Shown here one piece after another: positions 55,719 through 64,000 of a DNA stretch of 64,000 bases (position 1 is the stretch's first letter; each line of letters starts with the position of its first letter). The stretch is taken from NCBI GenBank assembly GCA_011319805.1, contig SJRY01000261.1, positions 124,001 to 188,000 on the forward strand. The letters are read 5' to 3'. Under the pieces are notes generated by a model that was not told where the DNA came from, did no database searches, and worked only from the letters and a program-made list of their open reading frames with translations. The position numbers and the translations under genes are program-made. This DNA comes from Macrocybe gigantea (taxonomy: Eukaryota; Basidiomycota; Agaricomycetes; Agaricales; Callistosporiaceae).

Positions 55719-57127
55719 ATGATGAAGAGAGGCTTTCTGTTGACTAAAAAAGGGTGCAATGCACTCTCTGTCGAAACACATGGAGTTGGAAAGGCTCACA
55801 GTCGGCTTATCGATGACCTTGAGGCTCCTCCTCATCGTGAGCGCCTGATCTGAAATTCATATCGAGACTGTCCTGAAGGTTGCTCAGCGTTGACCCCCGA
55901 AGATTCAGAAAGCAGGAGACATCATGGTATGCGATACAAACTAACTTGCTGATCAAATGCCGATGGGTTTTCCTCCTGTTCCCAGCTGACCAGGTGGAGA
56001 TGGGATTCAAGGATAGACGATGTGCAGATAAGCAACAGACTATCTTCGTGGCCATTCCCGATCCTGATCAGACGGGTGTGGAAGAGTCGGATGTTGGGTG
56101 GACCCAATGTGTCTTTGTCGGGTCCGGCACCGCGCATCAAGTCCTCTCTATCGATGGTTTTCCAAAACCAGTTCCGAAGCCGTCACATGTTTGCTACAGA
56201 ATCGCGCCTTCTGCAATGGACTCTGAACAAGGGCCGAATGCAGCCGGTTTGGGCATGTTCGCGACTACCGATATGAAACTCGGGGACCTCATTCTCGCAG
56301 AGCGCCCTCTATTGTTGTTGAATGCATTGCTGGATGAGGACGTGAGACGTGTCCTTCAGCGCTCTCCGGAGAAAAGTGCCCGAGATTTGCAGGACAAACT
56401 GGAGAGGCTAGTGAACGCCGCTGTAGAGCGCATGTCTGAGGAACGTCAGAGAGCATTTTGGGCCCTGGCGAACAGTCATCTGCATGATGGGAGTGGTGAA
56501 GCTACAGGACGAATGTGGACGAACTCGTTTGGCGTGACCGTGGCCGGGCAGCTGCATTACGGCGTTTTCAGTCAACTCTCCCGCATTAATCGCAGGTAAA
56601 AACGAACGCCTTGCTTCGTATTCTCTTCTGACAAGCGCTTCAGCTGCTGTCCCAACGCGATGGTCTGGTTCGATCACGCTTCTTTTGCAGGCAGGTTGAG
56701 CGTGATGAAGTCGATCAAACAGGGAGAAGAAATCACAGTGTCTTACTGTGAGACTCTCATTCCCGCGGAGAAACGCCAACGCCAACTAGAGCCCTACGGG
56801 TTTCGGTGTACCTGTAATGCTTGTTCCGATCCAGAGGCATCAGATGCTCTTCGCGAGCAGATCAAAGTCAGCAACAAGGACGAAAGTGTGGATGCAGCCT
56901 TCGTGGAGGGAATCGTCAATCAGGCGAAAGCCAAGGAAATGGTCAGGGAAAGCGTTAGGTGGCTTCACACCATCGAGGACCAAGGGGTGACCCATTCAGA
57001 TCTTTACGCATATCATCTTGCGGTCGCATTGAAGGGCAGCATAGCGTTGCTGGACAAACAGAGCATTGGATTGTACCTTCAAAAGTTGCAGATGTGGAAC
57101 CTGGCCGTCGAAGGCCACAGTTTGTGA
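55719..57127 (+). CDS. SET-domain protein, tandem copy 2 (NHSC changed to NRSC)
   Basis: Head-to-tail duplicate of copy 1. Exon 1 MMKRGFLLTKKG matches MRRGFLLTTRG. After less conserved small exons it reads ESDVGWTQCVF, SIDGFPKPVPKP, AAGLGMFATTDMKLGDLILA with ERPLLL, then LERLVNAAVERMSEERQRAF and FSQLSRINRSCCPNA. The His of the NHSCxPN motif is Arg here: the codon is CGC at the end of the exon before the conserved intron. The rest is intact: GEEITVSYC, FRCTCNAC and WLHTIEDQGVTHSDLYAYHL. The intron inside the RSC motif has the same position and phase as in copy 1. The altered motif may reduce or abolish methyltransferase activity. No frame break was found in the SET core. Confidence 0.83.
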
Positions 57128-57212
57128 AATTGTAACCTTGTCACTCTTGGCAATATTGTGACGTGACGCGACAACTTGAAGCTCATTCCACAACTTTTAA
57201 AAGTTGAGCAGG

Positions 57213-58247
57213 ATGGCGACGCTGGTCAGTCGTGCAGCGCGTCTTGCACGCTTTTCAGCATATTTACCAGCATTGGCTGCGCCGAAATACCCTGTGACCT
57301 CGAGATTCGCCGCATCACCACTTATGTCCCCCAGCGGTGGTTTGCCACCGAGGGGAACAAAGTGTCGGAGAATTCTAAGAATTCTCTGGGCGCTGCGAAC
57401 GATCTCCAAGTGACTTCGGAATCCCCTGCTCCCAGTCCTCCCAATGGTAATAATTGGGCAAACGGGTTGGGGCTCCAGGCAAATGGCGGAGAGGGTCAGA
57501 TGGACTGGTCCAAGAGCTACTATGGCCTCTCAGTTCAGGCGTTCCCAAAGGAAATCGCGGATGCTCTGCTCGCGCCTATTGACTCGTTGGACATTGAAAT
57601 CAAACCTGGTGAGCAAACATCTGAGCTTGCCAGCTGGTGTACTGACGTACCTTTGACGTGTCTAGACGGAATGATTTATCTCCCCGAAATAAAGTATCGT
57701 CGCATCCTGAACAAAGCGTTCGGACCCGGTGGATGGGGACTGGCACCTAGAAGTGAGACAAACGTGGGCCCCAAGGTCGTTAGCAGGGAGTACGCGCTGG
57801 TTTGCCAAGGAAGGTTTGTATCTGATATCTGCATTCTGCGTACGCTAGTACTGAGGAGTTCATGATTTCTTAGGTTGGTCGCTATTGCTCGAGGCGAACA
57901 AGAGTACTTTGACCCTTCTGGTGTTCCCACCGCCACGGAGGCATGCAAGAGCAATGCTCTGACGAGGTGCTGCAAAGACCTTGGAATTGCCAGCGAGCTT
58001 TGGTACGTCTCATCAGTGTCATACAATTTTCGACAACTTTTTGATGTCTCTTCAAGGGACCCCCGGTTCATACGTGAATTCAAAGCAAAGGAATGCTTGG
58101 AGGTGTTTGCAGAACATATACCCACGAAGAAAAAGTATGTTTTAGGGCGATGGTTGCATTTCTGTAGCTGACTTGGTTCGTCACTGTAGGAAGAAGCTCT
58201 GGCGTCGCAAAGACCAGCCGAAGCTCTCCTATCCTTACCAAGAGTAA
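57213..58247 (+). CDS. MGM101: Mgm101-like mitochondrial nucleoid recombination protein
   Basis: Rad52-related single-strand annealing protein required for mtDNA maintenance. The N-terminus [20 protein letters not shown] is a strong mitochondrial presequence, ending near PQRWFATEG. After a low-complexity stretch the core reads [96 protein letters not shown] and [19 protein letters not shown]. It ends [20 protein letters not shown], then [19 protein letters not shown]. Five exons. Presequence and core are one base out of phase near 57305 (likely an indel). It starts 86 bases after SET copy 2 stops. Confidence 0.94.
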
Positions 58248-58465
58248 TGGTTGCACGGCTCATTTTGGCTATCGTTATCGATCGTCCTAAGGCGTGAGGA
58301 AAAAGCAATTGGCCATTCATCGTCCGGTCATCTTGTGTAATTATAATACTAAGGATAGCCATTTCTGAAGTAGATATACAGCTCGTAATTTACAATCAGA
58401 ATCGCAGCATGCCCAACTCATGCATTCCATCGCGGTCACGCGCCTTGGTGGCTGTCGCTGATTGA

Positions 58466-61400
58466 ATGCTACCGTCAACCTCCAGCAGTGGCTCTGGTCT
58501 CTCTGCTCCGCGATCCTCTTCCAGTCTTTCTACTCATCGACCTGCGTCCAGTGCCTCAAACCGCCCCATATCCAGGCTATCTGCGCGTCCCCACTCTCGC
58601 CATGCGCGAACGCGCATCTTGCCGTTCTGTCAAAGGCTCGTCACGCAAGTTGCGGGCCTTCAAGAGGGATCGGGCGACGGAGGGGGTTATCACGTTGCTG
58701 TGGAATATGCTGTAAAACACCTGGAATCTACGACTGTGACCAAGGCCGCAGCCAACGTAAATATGGATGTCGTTGATCGACAGATACGAGGGTAATGTAC
58801 CACCGCTACAGGCCAAGACGATATGGATGAAACCACTGAGCATCATTCCGAATAGCCACGTAGAGAAAGCGCGTATCAATTGTCAAGATGACCTGGCAGA
58901 GGCTTTGAAGACCTGCTATGGGGATTTGAAGGGAAGGTTAGATGCTCTCACTGATCTTGACAATGACATCCAGGTGGGCACTTTGGCTGGACTCCCCGGA
59001 ACAGACACTTGACCTAGATGTATCTCAGAGATACCATGTACCAGATCATGTCCGTTTTTTGGTGCGTCGACGAGAACCGTTCTGTGTACAGTGGACTCAA
59101 TGCCGCACCAGCTCACACTGTCTGCGCCGCCCTCTCCTTCTACGCTTGTGCACGCGTCCACGTATTTGTTCGACCGCGCACATCCTCCTGCACCACCGGA
59201 GCCTCTCACATGGGCCAAAATCCTGGCGGAGGAGCCGTTTGAGGGCGAGCACTGGGAGGGAGTGTATGGACTCCCAGCAGGATACGTCAAGCGACCTCGG
59301 ACCGAAGAAAAGGGATTTTACGACAAAGAAAAGGAGAAGGAAAGGCTTGACTGGGACAGCCGTTGGAGCACACCATCCTTGTCACCTCTCAATTCTGCGG
59401 ACCTCGAATTGGATCAAACCGACGACGAATTGTATGATGACGAGAATCTTTCGTTTCCTGAACTGTCTGGGAAACTGGACGAAAATCAGGGGCTGGACCA
59501 TACGTCCGCCACCCGCGTAAGACCTCCACAACGAGATGTTCGTTTCCAATATGCCCATCGACAAGAACTTGAAGCACTGCAAGCGAAGCAGTATTGGCGT
59601 CCAGAATGGAGGAACGACGATTCTGCAATGAAGGCACTATTCAGCCTGGGAGATGCGTCGACTCTGGGTATGTGAGGAGGTTAAGCAATGGGTCATTCAA
59701 TCATGTTCATCTTATTCACAGGGCCTACGTTGCGCTCTGTCTTGCGCCCGACTAATGACCATATACGTTCACCTATCTCACCACCGGACGTTCTCCTATA
59801 TGCCGGCGTATGTTTGGCCGATCATGATGCAAAAGCATTTCTGACAGAACATTTTAGCGATATATCAATGAAGAGGACGCTGTGAGGGAGGTTCTCATAG
59901 CCATACAAGGCCGAAACAATATCATGTTGGAATGGGAAACTGCAGCGCCCGGACGAGGTTCCTATACTGTAACGTGTCCTTCCCCCTCAACTCCTACCAG
60001 CCCGTTGACACCACAGAGAAACAGACCACCCGTTCCACCCCTTCGCTGCTTCATCTCTCCCTAGCGTCCAAGCGTCTATTCTGTCCTCCCTTGCAAGTTT
60101 TGCTACTCCCGTTCGCCACCTCAGACAATTCGTGGACGCAGTCTTCAAACAATCATGGAAATTAGAACTCGTAGAGCAGAACCCGGGGCCAAAGGCAGCG
60201 AGCGGGCGAAGGATCGGTCCGACACGCACGCTAGAAGCTTTCGCTGATGCGATAGATGCAGAGATACGATTGTTAGACAGCTGGTGTGCTACCAAGGAAG
60301 AAGCGATCTGCAAGGCGTGGGGCGGCGTTTATGACGCGGCCTCGGGAGATGACCTGGTGGTCAGCCTGCTCAACATCGAAAAAGAGCTGCGGGACTCTTT
60401 TGAACAGTCATTCGCCGTTCTTCTTGCCATTGCGCAGGGCGTCTATCCATCGATATCAGAAGGCGACATTGCAACCACCGTGCGGAGAGGGCTTTCGGCA
60501 TCTGCAGGGAGTGCGATGTTGTTGGACAGACTCTTCGAGAGCATGCAAGAACATCTAGAGAGGCGAGAGCGCGTGACTAGCGAGGTGCTGATGAGGGTAT
60601 TTGTGCGGAGCGCAGAGCCTATATGGGGCATGGTTGGGCGATGGCTGAAGGACGGCATGGGCCTGGGTGTAGGAATTGGAGGGAGCGGCACTGGCACGGG
60701 CGAGTTGGACGACGAATTCTTCATCGAGAGCACGGGCCTCGGCTTAGGAATGATGGGAATGGGACTCCTAGACCCAGACTTCTGGAAAGACGGCTATATT
60801 TTGAGAGAGGGTGCGGTTTTGGGCGACATCGAATCGAGCAAAACGCCTGGGGAGGGAATGAAGTTGACCATTCCCTTGTTCTTGGAAAACGTCGCGGAAC
60901 AGATCTTGCAAGCTGGTAAGGCCGTCGGCTTGCTCAGGGCCCTCGGCGTTCTGTCGTCATCAAGCACTCGGACCGAGTCTCTGGACAAGTTGGCAAAGTG
61001 GCAATCGTTTGAGCGACTAGTCGGACTGTCTCCTCCATCGCCGATTACACCGTCTCATTTGTCCTCCCGCGATACCGGGAGCAAAGGAGGGATGCTGTTT
61101 TTTGTATCCATTGATTCTCTATCTCGTTTGATCTACGACGCTTTGCTGCCACACTGCAACGCTGCTGGTGCCGTTCTAGCCGAGGTTCTTATAGACGATT
61201 GCGCAGTGCTCAGGCATCTGACGTCGGTCGAGGACCTGTTTCTCATGCGCAAGGGTGACGCGATGAGCCATTTTACCGACGTACTGTTTGCCAAGGTGAG
61301 AAATCGATATTCTGGATTGAAGAACACTAACATGTTGTTTTGCTGCAGATGGACTCGTCACCGTCATGGACGGATTTTCACTTCCTTAATACGGCCTTGA

Positions 61401-62580
61401 GGGACGTCATCCAGGCGAATTTCAGAGCCGGGACAAAACAGTGGATACAGCCTTCCCTAGTCCGCCTGTCATATCGGAAAGGAAGAGAGAGGGTCGGCGC
61501 ACGGCCGACCATCAAAGCAATAGATGCACTTACGCTGGAATATGCTGTTCCGTTCCCCTTGACGTATATCTTTCAACCCGCCACTATCCGTGTGTACGGA
61601 GGTATCTTCGTGCTGTTAGTGCAAATTCGACGAGCCAAGGGGCTGTTGGAAAGGATATTGGTTCGAGGAGAAGGGAGGGGTGCAGGTTTGAGGCAGGAAG
61701 TGAAGGCCTTTTACGCCATGAGAAGCCGGTTGAGCTGGTTCATCAAGTCGGTAACCTTCTCGTCTCCCGACTTAGTCGGTTGCTGAAGTCGTAATTCTTT
61801 TTCAGCACACTCTCGAATTTTTTGACAACATATGTCAGATTTACAACTGCTCTTCTCTAGATCCGGCTAACTCCCCAAGTCTGTAGGTTATCCACACCCA
61901 AGTCGTGAAATTCCACGAGGCCTTTGAAGCTGCCAAATCTCTGGATGAAATGATTGATCTGCACAATGCACAGTGCGTATCGTCGATCAAATTAGTGACA
62001 CTTCTTTTGATGATCGATCGTCGGACAGTTTGGACAAAATACAGGGACGCTGCCTATTGAAGTCCAACGTAAGCCTGTGTCCCATCAGTGTTGTATTCTC
62101 CTTCCTAAGGCATCTACCTAGACCTCCTCTCTCCATCGAGCTATTGTATCCATTCTCGAAATGACCGTCCACTTCAGTGATCTCTTCTTCTCCTTTGCGG
62201 GGAACACTGCTGCCACGCATGACGTTTCGCAACATTCAATATTCTTGAACCGCCATCGCAGCCGGCGAATGCGACGACAGCGACAAAACGTCATTGGGTT
62301 CTCTCAGTCGGTCCAGGAGACATTTGATAGCTCTGACGAGGAAGAAGATGCTGCAGATTTGGACGAAACGCGCTATGGTGCTGAACCCTCGTTCTCTGTC
62401 GACGCTTCTACGTCATATGTAGAAGACGGTGCTCATATTCGGTTGGATAAAATGTCGACGGAACTCGATGGCCTTGTGCGCTTTTTGCGACGCGGTGTTG
62501 AGACTTTGGCAGGGGGAACGGGAGACGCAGCATCTGCATTCGGTATCCTTGCGTTTGCATTGGAAGACTGGGACAGTTAA
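58466..62580 (+). CDS. Gamma-tubulin complex component (Spc97/Spc98, GCP5/6-like)
   Basis: Subunit of the gamma-tubulin ring complex at microtubule-organising centres. The N-terminus is MLPSTSSSGSGLSAPRSSSS and Ser/Arg-rich, then YHVAVEYAVKHLESTTV. The GRIP1-type region contains RQFVDAVFKQSWKLELVEQN, SAEPIWGMVGRWLKDG, FFIESTGLGLGMMGMGLLD, DFWKDGYILREGAV and IPLFLENVAEQILQAGKAVG with LLRALG. The GRIP2-type region has LMRKGDAMSHFTDVLFAK, ALTLEYAVPFPLTYIFQP, VYGGIFVLLVQIRRAKGLLE, MRSRLSWFIK and HTLEFFDNICQIYNCSSLD. The C-terminus ends SIFLNRHRSRRMRRQRQNVI, FSVDASTS, MSTELDGLVRFLRRGVETLA and FGILAFALEDWDS. The insert length fits GCP5/6 better than GCP2/3. About twelve exons; the 58790-59080 region has uncertain frame. 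Confidence 0.88.
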
Positions 62581-62969
62581 TTTTCCGGCCACGGTGGCAT
62601 ACATTATACGCATTGAGCACACTCAAATGGACATAACGGCGCCAAGGGTCCTGCTTTCGCTCATGATCGCGAAGACGATGGCGGCAACGCATCACCTTTC
62701 CGTCGCTTTGTTCCAAGTCCCACATAACATGGACATTCTCTACTTGCAGACTGCAAGTCTGATTGGTGTCGGTTATGCACCATCAACTCTTCCACCCTTT
62801 TTTTTTCATTTTTTCATTGGATCTGAACTAGAATACATCTTGGCTAAAAGATGGTGTGGAATGTACGATAGATGTACAGTATGGTATCAGTAGTTAGAAT
62901 ATGTGGCTGGACCTATAAATATTCTATCTCCCGTTGAAAGCAGCAGACGACGATCGATAGCCAAGTCGA

Positions 62970-64000
62970 TCACACAAGGCCGCCGGCACCGTGGACGTCT
63001 ATTCTCCGATTAATACCTCCAAGTAAGATCTTGATCAGAGCATCGCCACTGAGTTCCCCAAAGTAAGGAGTCGTATCCACGATATCCTGAGAATTCAAGC
63101 AACACAGAAGTCAACGGATGTTTGCTATGAATGGGAGACTCTGTAAACTCACCCGGATCTTGTGAATCTGGGCCAAGTCGTCATCCAGCTGTTGCAAGTA
63201 TTGTGCTGCTCTCCTGTTGTTTCCAACTTGGACAAACTGTATGCCGATCTGAATAGTGCGTGTGACGACGTCAGGGAGATGTTAGCGCGCATCGCGTCTA
63301 ATTTCTTACCTGGGTGATCGGAAAATTCCCTCTATCTAGACGTCTAGCGACTTGGACAATAACTGGTGCCGGATCGTCAGCTGTACGACAGTAAAAAAAA
63401 CAAATTATCAATTTCGCGTGTCGCGCGAGCCGAAACGATTCTTCTCACTAGGAACGCCGTCTGTGATGACAATGTAGTTTATAGGCTTGATGTGCTTCAG
63501 CGCGTCACGATCGCCTGTGTTGTTCGCGCGCTCAAGTGTGAAGAGATAATCTCGGAGGATCTCCTCGAGCTTTGCGCCGATCGGCGTATAGCCATTCGGC
63601 TTCACCCTCGTGAACAACGCCGCGACGTCCTCGCCCTTCTTTTTTTTTAAAAAAAAAAAAGTCTTAAGAAGCGATTTCGAGGTCATGCCAGTGGGAGGAC
63701 CCTACCCGCAGGTTGTGTCCCACTTCGGGGCTGTTCAGGAAATAGACGTCGATCCCGTCCACATCGTACTCGCCGGCTTTCGCAGCTAACGATGAGAGCG
63801 CACTACTTGCCTTTATGGATAAAAGGCTCAGATAGAGAGTCTGGCGAAATTTGATCAAGCGGCGCACCTCCCTCCAGCTGGCGCCGTACATTGAGCTTGA
63901 ATCGTCTATGATGAGCACCGTGTCGTATTTAATCAGCGTCTGGAGTGCGTCTTCCTCCGTTCCTCGACGCATCGGGGTCCGAATATCTGGATTAAACTAT
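62970..64000 (-). CDS. VWA-domain protein (5' end outside window)
   Basis: Partial gene that continues past base 64000. Reading from the right edge: RRGTEEDALQTLIKYDTVLI, then IDDSSSMYG, a canonical MIDAS DxSxS of a von Willebrand factor A domain. Next are SWREVRRLIKF, AGEYDVDGIDVYFLNSPE, EGEDVAALFTRVKPNG, TPIGAKLEEILRDYLFTLER and HIKPINYIVITDGVPS (the second acidic MIDAS residue, TDG). The end is VIVQVARRLDRGNFPITQIG, IQFVQVGNNRRAAQYLQQLD, DIVDTTPYF and LIKILLGGINRRVDVHGAGG. Conserved fungal VWA proteins of this type occur near ubiquitin and protein-quality genes, but no specific role is assignable here. One intron ends with T12A9 (minus strand) before its AG. Confidence 0.82.
63640..63660. 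repeat. T9A12 tract
   Basis: Nine T followed by twelve A on the plus strand, self-complementary, lying just inside the 3' end of an intron of the VWA gene. The lengths are suspect for the same reason as other homopolymers. Confidence 0.6.

Overview
The window is nuclear DNA of a basidiomycete fungus, most likely an Agaricomycete. Genes are dense and lie on both strands. Introns are many and short (mostly about 50-80 nt), with GT-AG (rarely GC-AG) ends and CTGAC-type branch points shortly before the acceptor. The conserved proteins read as fungal eukaryotic families. I see no rRNA, tRNA, CRISPR array, insertion sequence or recognisable retroelement. Coding spans below run from the first to the last coding base and include introns.

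Layout, left to right. (1) 0.2-1.7 kb: stomatin-like SPFH protein (-). (2) 4.4-6.4 kb: copy A of a four-copy F-box/LRR-like family (+), then a small ubiquitin-fold-like gene. (3) 7.3-18.3 kb: a mitochondria-rich block with NDUFAF3 (-), a NOL11/Utp8-type ribosome-biogenesis factor (+), glutathionyl-hydroquinone reductase (+), NDUFA8 (+), lipoate-protein ligase (+) and NDUFA1 (-). (4) 19-24.3 kb: an unrecognised disordered protein and a TB2/DP1/HVA22 membrane-shaping protein (both -). (5) 24.7-28.8 kb: BUD31 and a Kha1-type cation/H+ antiporter (+). (6) 29.2-36.4 kb: family copies B (+), C (fragment, -) and D (-), with an EVE-domain gene (-) between B and C. (7) 36.7-39.5 kb: two unrecognised genes (-). 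(8) 39.6-45.9 kb: AGPAT/SLC1 acyltransferase, a glycerophosphodiester phosphodiesterase and a 640-residue intronless disordered protein (all +). (9) 47.5-50.2 kb: a tandem pair with a shared CCHC motif, a shared 18-residue signature and a C-terminal membrane segment (-). (10) 50.5-52.9 kb: a gephyrin-type molybdenum-cofactor protein (+). (11) 53.7-57.1 kb: tandem SET-domain genes (+). (12) 57.2-62.6 kb: MGM101 and a Spc97/Spc98-type gamma-tubulin complex protein (+). (13) 63.0-64.0 kb: 3' part of a VWA-domain gene (-) that runs off the window.

Functionally the window is mostly housekeeping. There are six or seven mitochondrial genes: complex I subunits and an assembly factor, lipoylation, mtDNA maintenance, and possibly the SPFH protein. 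Others serve rRNA processing, splicing, lipid metabolism and microtubule nucleation. The unusual material is three sets of lineage-type duplications: the F-box/LRR-like family, the CCHC-membrane pair and the SET pair.

One caution affects every gene model. Many highly conserved genes carry apparent single-base indels, mostly deletions and often in short homopolymers. These look more like consensus-sequence errors than biology. Frame breaks are therefore flagged but not taken as proof of pseudogenes. The exception is copy A, whose stop is a substitution.
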